64,000 nucleotides of DNA. Origin: Candidatus Melainabacteria bacterium. Its GTDB lineage: Bacteria > Cyanobacteriota > Vampirovibrionia > Obscuribacterales > Obscuribacteraceae. Position numbers and translations under genes: made by a program. Every line of letters starts with the position of its first letter. The stretch's first letter is position 1. Below are positions 16,827 through 25,240 of this stretch, piece after piece. The notes below the pieces were generated by a model. The model ran no database searches, was not told where the DNA came from, and was given only the letters and a program-made list of their open reading frames with translations. The DNA is taken from NCBI GenBank assembly GCA_003963305.1, contig RXJR01000009.1:481244-545243 (forward strand), written 5' to 3'.

Positions 16827-19800
16827 TATGAGTGCCTCGTGAAACTGGGTTTGACGTTCGGGAAGTTTTGCTTGAGCGCGGCTTTCGAGGAAGCGCTAGC
16901 CATGCCGTGACGCTGGCGTTCTTCGAATTCGATTTGTAAGTTCTTGCCGTGCTGCGTGACCTTTGCTTCATGATGCGGGCTGGCGTTCTGAATGTTTATG
17001 TGCTGCGTCATGCTTCCGCCGGCATAGGAAGCGCCGTTTGGAATGATCGTTCCTGCGCGGTCGCTGATGAACAGTTCTGGTCCGTTTTCGCCGACCAGTG
17101 CAAGGTCGCCGACTGGCGGTCTTCCGCCGCTGGCAAAGCCTGGAATTTTGCCAGTACTGATTTTGGGAATGTTGACGCCTAGTGTCGCCAGTGGTGTCGC
17201 TAGCCATTCTTCGAAAGACAGGCTCATGCCTTTACTGAATGAAGTTTCCCAGGCTTTATATAGTGGCGTTTTTATAGCCGCTTCGATCTGCGCCGTTACC
17301 CAGTCTGAAAAACTTATGTTATGCCGGGCGCCGCTTTGTTCCCAGCGTTCGCGCGCGTCGCGCTGCTGTTCGCCGGTCGCTTCGGTACAAAAGTCTTTCC
17401 AGAGATCATAGAAGTGCTGGTTCAGCGAAGCGTCACCGCGATCAGTCAAACCGCTGTCTTTGAAATTGCTTGGTATCTGGTCGATAAAGTCGCTCGGCTG
17501 CAATGGCGAACCGTCCATATTTCCGCCGCCTTCGCCCGTCTGGAAGCCACCGGAGAACGGCGCCAAGGTTCCTCCCGTGCCGCTGGCTATCGCTTCCGAA
17601 ACGCCTTTCGACAGACCGCCAGTTATGCCCTGTGCGACCTTGTCCGCCATTTCTTTGTAGCCGTTCCGACCAGGCAAGCCGTTATAATCCGATACGCCGG
17701 TCCAGTGTGAACCGTCGGCTTCGGTCGGCGCGCCGATGAACCGCTGGGCGCCGCCGCGCGCGCCGTAATTGTAGCCAGGGCTAGTGCCATCCCAGGCGGT
17801 GCCTGTGCCATAGTTCGCGCTGCCCAGATAGCCAGAACCGCCAGGATAATTTCCGCCGGAAGTGCTGAAACCAGAATAAGGATTAACGGGTCCATAGCTT
17901 CCGTCGGTCGGAACGACGCCACCATCGCCGCTACCACCATCACCGCCCAGGGGCGACATAGGCTGGGCGGGAAAACCTGGAAGAAGGTTCGGAACGCCGC
18001 TGCTCTTGAACCAGTTCAGAACGGCTGGGTCGATTCCGCCAAAAGCGTTCGGGTACTGCGCCATAAGTGCCGGCAGACCGTTAGCGAAGAATTGGAAGCC
18101 CTGGGCGCTAGCCGAAGTGTAGCTGTCCCATTGTTTCATTCTGGCTTCAGCTGAAGCTACCATGAATTGTGATATGGTCTTGTCGCCTTCAGACTGGCGC
18201 TTATAGAAGTCGTCGTATTGCGCGTGATAATATGCCTGCCAGATAGCCAGGAAGTCGTCGGTCGTCGGCGCGCGCATTCCGCTTGAGCCACCGCCAGCGG
18301 TTCCTGCGCTGCCGCTTAGCGAGTTGCCCAGGCTGAAGCCGTATCGACCGCCCAGCGCATAGCCTGGAAGCCCTGCGCCGTAGTTGTATTTATGTAGGTC
18401 ATGATTCGGAATGACGGTGCCGGAACCGCCGTCGGGGATGATTATTTCTGGTCCTTTTTCGCCCACCAGGAACGGCTGATTCGCAGGATGACGACCACCG
18501 TCCGCGAACTTCAGAAGCTTTCCTAACCCGCCGAAAATATTTCCGACAGGGCTAAAGAGCGACTTTCCAAGACCGCCAAGACCGCCTTGCATACCACCGC
18601 CTAGCCACTGTTCAAGCGGTTTAAACAGAAGCTGCTGGGCTGCTAATTGCGCCAACTGTTTGCCCATGTCCTTGAACACGTCAGTCAATTTTTTGCCGTT
18701 GAATATCGCGTCTTCCAGACCTTTTTTCATGTTGCTAACGAACGCCTTAGCGCTGTCGTTCGTCTTGTTCGCATCCGATGCGATCTTTTTCATCGCGTCT
18801 GAATATTGCTGCTGTGTGATTTTCAGCTTCGGATCAGTGCTGGCTAGCAGGTCGTTCAGTTCTTTTTGCTTTTTCTTCCATGAATCAGTTGAACTGACAA
18901 TCGCGTCGATCCTGTCTTTCTGCGACTGAATCAGCGCGTTATTCTTTTCCAGTTCCGCGCTAGTTTCACGAAGTTTTTTCAGGCGGTCCTGAAAGACAGA
19001 ATCGTTTTCGTCGATGCCGGCTTTCTTCGCGTCTTCGCGAAGCTGTTTTTCCGCGCGCAAAAGTGGTATTAGACTCTCTTGACCTTGCAGTTTTAGCTGG
19101 GCTTCGTCGGCTTGTTCTTTGAGCGCTGCTGTGATCTTGTCCATGTCTGCATAAGCGTCAGCTTGTTTTTGCAGTTCTTCGACTTTCAAAAGTTCCCTGG
19201 CAGTATCCAGAATTTCCTTCTGTTTTGCCGCCGTCATTTCTTTGCCGGCGCGAATCGCGTCGTCGATTTGTTTCTGTGCTTGTTCGACGACGTTTAGTTC
19301 TTTCTTGCCTGCTAGTTCGTTCTGCGCTTGTTTGAGTTTTTCTTTCTCGTCCGCCAGAATTTTGTCTAGACGCTTTTCGTCGTCCTTGACCGCCATCGCC
19401 TGATTAGTTTTTAGGCGTTCTTTCTCAAGTCCTGCTAGGGCTTCCAGTGCGACTTTACGCTGTTCGTCGGTCAGCGCTGTCTGCTTCATTATTTTGAGGC
19501 GCGCCTGTTCGTAGTCGGTGATTTCCTTTACGCCGTTTAGTTCGTTTTTAAGTGCATCGGTTTTCTGCTTGTATGTGTTCAGCGTGTCGACGGCTATTTC
19601 CGACTGCTTCTTCCATTCTTCATTTTGCTTTTTGACCGCCTTTTCGGCTTCTGTGATTTCGGAAGCTTTCGGTCCGCTTGTATCGCCGGCGCCAGGCTTG
19701 AACTTTTTCGACGCGGCGTCCATGTCGTGCATGTTCTTACGCGCGGTTTCACCGGCTTTCTTCCAGCCGTCGATCAATGGCTGTAAGAACTGACCGACAT

Positions 19801-20854
19801 AGTCTTTCGAACCGTCCTTCGCGTCCGCCTGAATTTGGTTATGAACGCCCTGGATAAACTGCCCGAGAGGTCCTAAGAATTCTTCAGGGTGCTTCGGCAT
19901 CATAGATTCAAAAGCAGCCGCGACAGTGTTCGCGGCGTGCTTCGCAGCTAGTCCCATGTCAGCGAAAACAACGGTGAATGTCGCGCCAAATATTTGCATG
20001 TTTTGCCAGAACACGTCCGAATCATCATTCGCGTTTCCTAGCGCCTTCTGAAAGTTCCTAAGAGCGACGATGCTAGTTTCGATACCTTCGCGGAATGCTG
20101 CCATTCCCTTAGTATCTTGCGCTGTTTTGAACAAGTCGTCGAACGCCACTTTCAGCGCACCGAGAGCACCGCCCATAGTGTTACGCGCGGCAGCCGCAGC
20201 GCCGCCGAATTCCGTTTCCAGTTCCTTCAGGATTATCGCCTGGGCTTTCGCTGTCTGTCCGGTTTTGACCAGACCGGCGACCAGGTCCTTCTGCGCTTCT
20301 GTTAGCTTGACGCCTTCTTTCTGCAAAGATTGAACGCCCTTAATGGGGTCATTCATAGCCTTTCCGACCTGCACAGCTGCCGCCTTCAGGTCCATCTTCA
20401 TTCCGACGGAAAGGTCGATAACTGCCTGAGTTACGCGCGGCAATTCTTGTTTAGAAATGCTGGTGAACGACAGAAGAACGCCTTCCATCGAATTGATAAC
20501 ATCGTCGTCAATACCATTCAGATCGCCCAGCTTTTCAGATAGCGCTGCGACTTGTTTGGCTGTGACACCGGCGGCGCCACCAGTCGAACGAATGCGCGCT
20601 TCCACTTGCGCGAAGGCGTCGCTAGCCTGGCTAGATTCTTCGACTAGCTTCGTGAAACCTTCTTTTAGGATTTCTACGACCGCTATCGCTTCGATACTGC
20701 GCTTAATGCCTTCAATTGATTTTTCTATAGCATTCGCTGCGTGTTCGACATCTTGTTCCATTTTTTTAATGGACTTAGACGCCTTCGCAATGCCGGTTTC
20801 CCACTCTGTGGAATCCAGCCGCATCTTTGTATAGAGATCACCAATTGAAGGCAT
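16826..20854 (-). CDS. Tail tape measure protein
   Basis: The longest gene, 1342 residues. The N-terminal 60-260 region resembles the prophage tape-measure domain (TLGVAFDDLFKTAQD-type core), followed by a long Lys/Glu/Ala/Gln-rich coiled coil (about 370-700). Two copies of a GRxPxxxxxLVGExGPE...IPN motif in the Gly/Ser/Tyr-rich C-terminal part are typical of tape-measure ends. At the lambda ratio of roughly 0.15 nm per residue it would set a tail near 200 nm, a long siphovirus tail. It starts four bases from the chaperone stop. Confidence 0.92.
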   Translation of the reverse strand: MPSIGDLYTKMRLDSTEWETGIAKASKSIKKMEQDVEHAANAIEKSIEGIKRSIEAIAVVEILKEGFTKLVEESSQASDAFAQVEARIRSTGGAAGVTAKQVAALSEKLGDLNGIDDDVINSMEGVLLSFTSISKQELPRVTQAVIDLSVGMKMDLKAAAVQVGKAMNDPIKGVQSLQKEGVKLTEAQKDLVAGLVKTGQTAKAQAIILKELETEFGGAAAAARNTMGGALGALKVAFDDLFKTAQDTKGMAAFREGIETSIVALRNFQKALGNANDDSDVFWQNMQIFGATFTVVFADMGLAAKHAANTVAAAFESMMPKHPEEFLGPLGQFIQGVHNQIQADAKDGSKDYVGQFLQPLIDGWKKAGETARKNMHDMDAASKKFKPGAGDTSGPKASEITEAEKAVKKQNEEWKKQSEIAVDTLNTYKQKTDALKNELNGVKEITDYEQARLKIMKQTALTDEQRKVALEALAGLEKERLKTNQAMAVKDDEKRLDKILADEKEKLKQAQNELAGKKELNVVEQAQKQIDDAIRAGKEMTAAKQKEILDTARELLKVEELQKQADAYADMDKITAALKEQADEAQLKLQGQESLIPLLRAEKQLREDAKKAGIDENDSVFQDRLKKLRETSAELEKNNALIQSQKDRIDAIVSSTDSWKKKQKELNDLLASTDPKLKITQQQYSDAMKKIASDANKTNDSAKAFVSNMKKGLEDAIFNGKKLTDVFKDMGKQLAQLAAQQLLFKPLEQWLGGGMQGGLGGLGKSLFSPVGNIFGGLGKLLKFADGGRHPANQPFLVGEKGPEIIIPDGGSGTVIPNHDLHKYNYGAGLPGYALGGRYGFSLGNSLSGSAGTAGGGSSGMRAPTTDDFLAIWQAYYHAQYDDFYKRQSEGDKTISQFMVASAEARMKQWDSYTSASAQGFQFFANGLPALMAQYPNAFGGIDPAVLNWFKSSGVPNLLPGFPAQPMSPLGGDGGSGDGGVVPTDGSYGPVNPYSGFSTSGGNYPGGSGYLGSANYGTGTAWDGTSPGYNYGARGGAQRFIGAPTEADGSHWTGVSDYNGLPGRNGYKEMADKVAQGITGGLSKGVSEAIASGTGGTLAPFSGGFQTGEGGGNMDGSPLQPSDFIDQIPSNFKDSGLTDRGDASLNQHFYDLWKDFCTEATGEQQRDARERWEQSGARHNISFSDWVTAQIEAAIKTPLYKAWETSFSKGMSLSFEEWLATPLATLGVNIPKISTGKIPGFASGGRPPVGDLALVGENGPELFISDRAGTIIPNGASYAGGSMTQHINIQNASPHHEAKVTQHGKNLQIEFEERQRHGMASASSKAALKQNFPNVKPSFTRHS

Positions 20855-20857
20855 AAG

Positions 20858-21166
20858 TTAGTCTTCCTTCTTTCCGTCGAAGAACGCCATCATCATTTCC
20901 ATTCCGGCGTTTAGTTTTTCCTGTACTTTTTTCCAGCGTGGTCGCTTGCTTTCTTCTTCTTCCTGTTCGTCGAACTTCGCGTCTAGCCAGCCTGGGAAGT
21001 CGTATTCGAAATTACGTGTTATTAGGCGGATTAATCTGGTGATGCGAATGTCGGCGACCTGGCAGCCGAAGGGTTCCAATCGATAGAACGCTTTCCATTC
21101 CAATAGGTCTTGAGGCGACAGGCGACTAAGTAGTTCGCGTTTTGTTGGAATCTTGAGTTCAAGCAT
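20858..21166 (-). CDS. Tail assembly chaperone, GT-type second frame
   Basis: A 102-residue frame (RELLSRLSPQDLLEWKAFYRLEPFG) in the T position of lambda-type G/T tail chaperones. The frame is open upstream of its first ATG, across CTA AGA AGG ... CGA CTA, straight to the slippery site at 21208-21202. It is therefore probably translated mainly as the C-terminal half of a G-GT fusion made by -1 frameshifting. The fusion is expected to hold the tape measure protein during tail assembly. Confidence 0.85.
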   Translation of the reverse strand: MLELKIPTKRELLSRLSPQDLLEWKAFYRLEPFGCQVADIRITRLIRLITRNFEYDFPGWLDAKFDEQEEEESKRPRWKKVQEKLNAGMEMMMAFFDGKKED

Positions 21167-21198
21167 TAGTCGGTATAGGAACCTGTCGGGCGACCTTC

Positions 21199-21603
21199 TT
21201 AGTTTTTTGCGACTTCTTCGACTTGTTCGTCAGTGTATGGATTGAGGTCCTGACTAGCTTTCATTAGCTTTCGAATCAAGCGCGGCTGACACTTCGATAA
21301 GAAATCGACGCCTTCTTCTTCGGATGAAAACATAGGTTCGCCGTTCGCGAATGCCAGGCATTTAGCGAGCAAGATGATTCCTGGATTGTAGGTCGAAACA
21401 TATTCGGGATCTTCGTCTGCTTTCTTCTTTTCGATTGCAAGCCGATTAGTAGTTTCGAACAGAAAATTATTCAGGTCGCCGATTGCTATCTGTCGAATTG
21501 TGACTGTTATTCCTTCCGCCGAAACGGTTTCCGACTTCAGTTCCTGGGCGACTTTGAAAGCTTCCAGGCTGTTGATAGCGACTGCGTTTTCCTCTGTAGA
21601 CAT
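21199..21603 (-). CDS. Tail assembly chaperone, G-type
   Basis: A 134-residue acidic protein between the tail tube and tape-measure genes. It begins with a short flexible region, has a beta-rich middle (AEGITVTIRQIAIGDLNNF) and ends DEQVEEVAKN right at the frameshift site. Its position, size and the slippery heptamer at its stop identify it as the G partner of the G/GT chaperone pair. The ribosome site (GAGGAAAAACG) is good. Confidence 0.85.
   Translation of the reverse strand: MSTEENAVAINSLEAFKVAQELKSETVSAEGITVTIRQIAIGDLNNFLFETTNRLAIEKKKADEDPEYVSTYNPGIILLAKCLAFANGEPMFSSEEEGVDFLSKCQPRLIRKLMKASQDLNPYTDEQVEEVAKN
21202..21208 (-). other. Programmed -1 ribosomal frameshift site (A AAA AAC)
   Basis: On the - strand the zero-frame codons GCA AAA AAC TAA end the G-type gene, giving the heptamer A AAA AAC immediately before the stop. 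A -1 slip leads into CTA AGA AGG and on into the T-type frame without any stop. This is the expected geometry for lambda-like G/GT expression. Confidence 0.88.
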
Positions 21604-21676
21604 AGTTCGTTTTTCCTCTTATGTGTGCAAGCCTGGCTGGCACCATTGCTGATAGATACCAGCCGGGCGATGCGTT

Positions 21677-22108
21677 TTAGTGTGCTGTGTTAGTGAAAGG
21701 AACCGGCTTGCCGGTCACTTTGATTCCGACTTGCGCCGACACTTTGTCGTTATTCTTGGCTGTGATTTCGTTACCCGTGATCAAGCCTTGAAATTCATAA
21801 CCTGACAAATCAGGGTACTGAACGCAGTAGTCCTGAGGTTCGTCGCTATGAAAATCAGCCATGAATCCAGTCGACTGATTCTGGTTAACGTCGCTGGGTA
21901 CGTAATTCATTGACAGCGTGAAGTCGCCGGCTTCGCGGTTTGCGCCCTTGAATTCTTTGTAGCCGTCTGGTGAGTCAAGGTGTGTTACTTCGGTAACGTC
22001 ACGCTTAAAACCAGGTCCGGCTACGTCGGTAATTTCAGCGACGGATACCCATAGACCGGCGATTTTGCGGAAGAACTTTGTCCGCCTTGTCGTCATTGCG
22101 TTAGACAT
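21677..22108 (-). CDS. Major tail tube protein
   Basis: A 143-residue protein with the tail tube pattern: EVTHLDSPDGYKEFKGANREAGDFTLSMNY followed by a C-terminal strand run (ISVG-type, KVSAQVGIKVTGKPV). The THLDSPDG...KGxRxxGDF signature is common in siphovirus tube subunits. It stands directly before the chaperones and after the connector genes, as expected. Confidence 0.85.
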   Translation of the reverse strand: MSNAMTTRRTKFFRKIAGLWVSVAEITDVAGPGFKRDVTEVTHLDSPDGYKEFKGANREAGDFTLSMNYVPSDVNQNQSTGFMADFHSDEPQDYCVQYPDLSGYEFQGLITGNEITAKNNDKVSAQVGIKVTGKPVPFTNTAH

Positions 22109-22165
22109 TTTTGTTAGAACCTCATTCTAGAGAAAGGACACGAAAGACCGCAGACCAGGCTGTTC

Positions 22166-22528
22166 TTACAGCGTGTTAGGAATACGGAAAGGAAGGAATT
22201 TGATAGCCGCGTTGCTAGCGTTCAGGTTGACTTTGCCGCTGTTGTTCCAGCCTTCCATCGGGAAAGGACCTAGAAGCGCTTTTTCGCCGAAGTTCAGCGA
22301 ATAGTTGACGATGTCGGCAGTTCTTAGAAGTCTGTCTGGCGCTGATGCGACGGTGAAGGTATAGGCTGTGTCGTCGTCGGTGTTTTCCACCAGTAGCATT
22401 TCGCGACCGGTCACCGTGAACGAGTTGCCATTACTGGTATCGGCAGCGGTGCCAGCTACGTCAAACGAGTTAGCGGCTTGCTGATTGATTGAAGCAACCG
22501 TAGTTACTGGAATGTCTGTTCGTGCCAT
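22166..22528 (-). CDS. Probable structural protein (tail/neck region)
   Basis: A 120-residue beta-rich protein (SFTVTGREMLLVENTDDDTAYTFTV, VNLNASNAAIKFLPFRI) between the gp10-like gene and the tail tube gene. Similar small beta-sandwich proteins in HK97-like phages occur in virions, but I cannot assign a precise role. Confidence 0.65.
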   Translation of the reverse strand: MARTDIPVTTVASINQQAANSFDVAGTAADTSNGNSFTVTGREMLLVENTDDDTAYTFTVASAPDRLLRTADIVNYSLNFGEKALLGPFPMEGWNNSGKVNLNASNAAIKFLPFRIPNTL

Positions 22529-22554
22529 TTTGGTTTTCTCCTAACTGTCTTGTG

Positions 22555-23043
22555 TCAAGCGGTTTTCCTAGCCACTTTGTCCAGCCGTTCGCGAAGAATT
22601 TCGGCTAGTTTCGTGGTGTAGCCTTCTTTGTTCGCGACAAATGCGCGAAGTAAAAATGGATTTGCCTTCTGGTATTTGCTGCCGTTGTGTACGATGCGCC
22701 CATACCAGGCGTCTTTTGTAAGTTGGACGCCCAGGCGGTGTTCGCCGCGCTTTAAGCGTCCGAATCGTGATAGCTGCGATTTGCCGAACTTGCCGCCGAA
22801 CTTGATTAGACCGACGCGACAAACGAACATGCCTTCGGCATCTTTTCCGACAGTGCGCCCAATGAATAATTCAAGGCGACCGGATACCTTCGGCGCTTCG
22901 CGCTTCGCTGCGTCGCGAATGACTAACGACGCTTTCATCATCGAATCTTTGACAATTTTGTCCGCGAACGCATCGTCTTTCAGCGACTGAAGCCGCGCGA
23001 CCAGTTCGACAAAACCTTTCGATTCGTAGGTGCCCTTAGCCAT
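22555..23043 (-). CDS. HK97 gp10-like tail completion/connector protein
   Basis: A 162-residue basic protein: a helical N-terminus (SKGFVELVARLQSLKD), then AAKREAPKVSGRLELFIGRTVGK (the A-P-x-x-x-G-x-L pattern of the gp10 family), and a C-terminal HNGSKYQKANPFLLRAF. These features match HK97 gp10 proteins that join head completion and tail. It overlaps the DUF3168-like gene by eight bases. Confidence 0.85.
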   Translation of the reverse strand: MAKGTYESKGFVELVARLQSLKDDAFADKIVKDSMMKASLVIRDAAKREAPKVSGRLELFIGRTVGKDAEGMFVCRVGLIKFGGKFGKSQLSRFGRLKRGEHRLGVQLTKDAWYGRIVHNGSKYQKANPFLLRAFVANKEGYTTKLAEILRERLDKVARKTA

Positions 23044-23437
23044 ACGGTGTCGGTGCCTCGCAACAGAAGGTCAGTTCGAACGACACCATCGCGTTCATAT
23101 CGCGCGTCGAATCGTCGAACAGATCGGACGTAGCGTTCTGCTTCGTCTGCGAAATGACTGAATTTGACATCGGTCCGAATATTTTCTTTACGCGGTCACG
23201 CAAGGCGCGCGCCGTCTGCGGGTCTGGCGACCAGCAGTCAAACTGATAATGCGTTTCGACAAGACCGCTAAGTTCGTTCAAGCCGGAATCAGGAAGTTCA
23301 GCCTGAAGAAAGAAATATATGTATGAGCCTTTTACTGACGGCGGCGTTTCTGAATAAATGCGGTCGCCGACAAGCGCCTTCAGCTGGGCGTCGTTCGCCA
23401 GGTAATCACGAATGTATTGTTCTTTTGAAGTCGTCAT
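23036..23437 (-). CDS. DUF3168-like tail terminator/completion protein
   Basis: A 133-residue protein with the DUF3168 shape: SKEQYIRDYLANDAQLKALVGDRIY at the N-terminus, a beta hairpin around SYIYFFLQAELP, and HYQFDCWSPDPQTARALRDRVKKIF. ATG 23437 overlaps the previous stop (ATGA). In siphoviruses this protein caps the tail tube. Confidence 0.82.
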   Translation of the reverse strand: MTTSKEQYIRDYLANDAQLKALVGDRIYSETPPSVKGSYIYFFLQAELPDSGLNELSGLVETHYQFDCWSPDPQTARALRDRVKKIFGPMSNSVISQTKQNATSDLFDDSTRDMNAMVSFELTFCCEAPTPYG

Positions 23438-23790
23438 GATTCCATTACCTGCGGCTGTGCTGTTAAGCGTCGGCATGTCGTCATTAGCTGCCAGCCTTCG
23501 TTTAAGCCAAGATGCCGAACTTCTGTGATGTCGTATTCTTCGCCCTGGAACTTGACGAAGTCGTAAGGCGTCGGCGTGAAATCTGAACGAAAGCGAATCG
23601 TGAACATCGTGTCGGCGGACGCGATTTCGTTATCTGCGCCCAGGCGGTCGGTGCCCTTCACAGGCTGGTATTTCGCCCAGACTGTTAGTTCGATCGTTTT
23701 GGATTCATCACTATATGTGGTGCCATCGCGTCGAAGCGTTAGCGGCTTTCGAACGATTGTTATTCGTCGGTTGAGATTGCCAGCGCGCAT
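23434..23790 (-). CDS. Head closure protein (head-tail joining family)
   Basis: A 118-residue protein starting MRAGNLNRRITIVRK, with AKYQPVKGTDRLGAD and TMFTIRFRSDFTPTPYDFVKFQGEEYDI. This is the signature of the SPP1 gp16/HK97 gp7-type head closure family. Genes upstream and downstream are the other neck proteins. Confidence 0.85.
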   Translation of the reverse strand: MRAGNLNRRITIVRKPLTLRRDGTTYSDESKTIELTVWAKYQPVKGTDRLGADNEIASADTMFTIRFRSDFTPTPYDFVKFQGEEYDITEVRHLGLNEGWQLMTTCRRLTAQPQVMES

Positions 23791-23802
23791 GATGCCTCAG
23801 TT

Positions 23803-24408
23803 TCAGAATGAACGGATAGACCACAGCAGCGCATCGAATCCGATAGGAACCGGGAATTCTTGTCCTTGCTGGGCGAGTAAAAAGGCTTCGGGGTTCGCGT
23901 ACCACAGGGCGATAAGCATCAGCATGGCGTTACGCGCTTGCCGAGGGACCAGGGCGCCCGTGCCGCCATAGCCGCAGCGGGAGCGAATCTTGACGGCGTC
24001 CAGGCGCTCAGGATTCGTACTAGGCCAGTTTTTGCCAGGTGCCGGCGCTAGGCGATCTTTGTTATCGCTGGTCAGGGAAACCTGATAATCGGCGGGGTCG
24101 ATAGTTGCGTATGCGCCGGCGACTTCGTCGAAATACTGGACCGCTAGAACCGCTTGGACCGGACCCTTTTCAAGTTCGATGATGCGGGTATCATCAGGAC
24201 GACTACCATTCGGAAAACAGTCATGCGTTTGCGTAATTTCTTGAGTAATAAAACTTCGCTGCGTGTAGTTTTCCGCGAATTCGCGTGACGCTGTGATCAA
24301 GCCTTGAATTAACAAGTCCTGGTCGTCGTGGTCGACGCGCAGGTGCGCTTTGACTTCAGCAAGGTCAAGCGGTTCTGCGTTCGGGCTGGTAGTCGTCTTG
24401 ACGCCCAT
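23803..24408 (-). CDS. gp6-like head-tail connector (adaptor) protein
   Basis: A 201-residue protein with LAEVKAHLRVDHDDQDLLIQGLITASREFAE, the helix pattern of the gp6/gp15-like adaptor family that forms the ring under the portal. The C-terminal part (QARNAMLMLIALWYANPEAF) also fits. The VD-type motif and position downstream of the capsid gene are consistent. Confidence 0.87.
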   Translation of the reverse strand: MGVKTTTSPNAEPLDLAEVKAHLRVDHDDQDLLIQGLITASREFAENYTQRSFITQEITQTHDCFPNGSRPDDTRIIELEKGPVQAVLAVQYFDEVAGAYATIDPADYQVSLTSDNKDRLAPAPGKNWPSTNPERLDAVKIRSRCGYGGTGALVPRQARNAMLMLIALWYANPEAFLLAQQGQEFPVPIGFDALLWSIRSF

Positions 24409-24411
24409 GTA

Positions 24412-24639
24412 TTAGCCCTGTGCTGCTTCGCGTCGTGCAGCTGCCGCAGCCTTGCGAGCTTCTTCTTCTTCTTTCATTGCTGCCAGCGTGCGAGCTTGCC
24501 CGTTAGCTAGAAGAGTCGCAGCGACTTCTGGTTCGAAGGCGACGACTGACATAGCGGGGCGCACCATATCTGGTGTCGCAAGCGTGAACATGATTTGAAC
24601 TTCGACCTTTGCTTTTTCAGCGGTTTTTTCGTTAGCCAT
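24412..24639 (-). CDS. Small acidic/Ala-rich late protein
   Basis: A 75-residue protein with a beta-rich first half and a highly charged Ala/Glu/Arg helix at the end. It has a good ribosome site (AAGAGGAAAAAA) and lies three bases before the adaptor gene. Function unknown; probably virion assembly. Confidence 0.6.
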   Translation of the reverse strand: MANEKTAEKAKVEVQIMFTLATPDMVRPAMSVVAFEPEVAATLLANGQARTLAAMKEEEEARKAAAAARREAAQG

Positions 24640-24729
24640 TTTTTTTCCTCTTGTGTTGGTGGACCGCCGGCGCTGTGTCTAGCGGAGGAAAACGCACCAG
24701 ACTTAAACAGCGCCGGGTAGGTCCGGCTG

Positions 24730-25155
24730 TTACGGCGTGCCTTCTGGCGTGTAATAAACTGTCTTGGCGACAGTTCCCGTAGGCTGTGTCGTTGGCTTCA
24801 CCTTCGAACGAGTTTGGATCGCGATGATGTCGCCCAGGGTCGTATTAGCGCCGGCGCGAATTCCGACCGGTCGCACATACGCGTGATTGGCGCTGGTTTC
24901 GTAAAGTTCAAGCGCTACCAGGTCGCCATCGGCGCCAGGCGTAGCTTTCGAATCTTTGATGTCAGCCCATGTTGAGTTATCTGCGGAACCCTGCGCCTTC
25001 AGGTAATTGCCTGCATTCGCAGTTCCGAACGCCGCCATAAAAATGACGTTTTCGAAGCCTTCCATCGAAAGACCAGTTCCGTTTACGGCTGTGCCTGCTG
25101 AAGTCGCAGCTGCCGCCACTTTAGTGATTTTTTTGTCAGTGAAAAAAGTAGACAT
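24730..25155 (-). CDS. Possible capsid decoration or neck protein
   Basis: A 141-residue beta-rich protein directly downstream of the major capsid gene. The segment GNYLKAQGSADNSTWADIKDS is typical of small beta-sandwich phage proteins in this place. The position suggests a capsid-associated protein; no catalytic motif is seen. Confidence 0.6.
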   Translation of the reverse strand: MSTFFTDKKITKVAAAATSAGTAVNGTGLSMEGFENVIFMAAFGTANAGNYLKAQGSADNSTWADIKDSKATPGADGDLVALELYETSANHAYVRPVGIRAGANTTLGDIIAIQTRSKVKPTTQPTGTVAKTVYYTPEGTP

Positions 25156-25240
25156 TGAATTTACCTTCCAAAATTTGTAAGGGAGGCGGCACCAGTTACG
25201 GTGCCTTTTCCCAACGACTTAAACTGGGTCAGCTTGCGGC

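Noticed and set aside
16533..20834. Long + strand ORFs opposite the tape-measure and tail genes
   Set aside because: They are antisense shadows in GC-biased codons of well-supported - strand structural genes, with no ribosome sites or domains.
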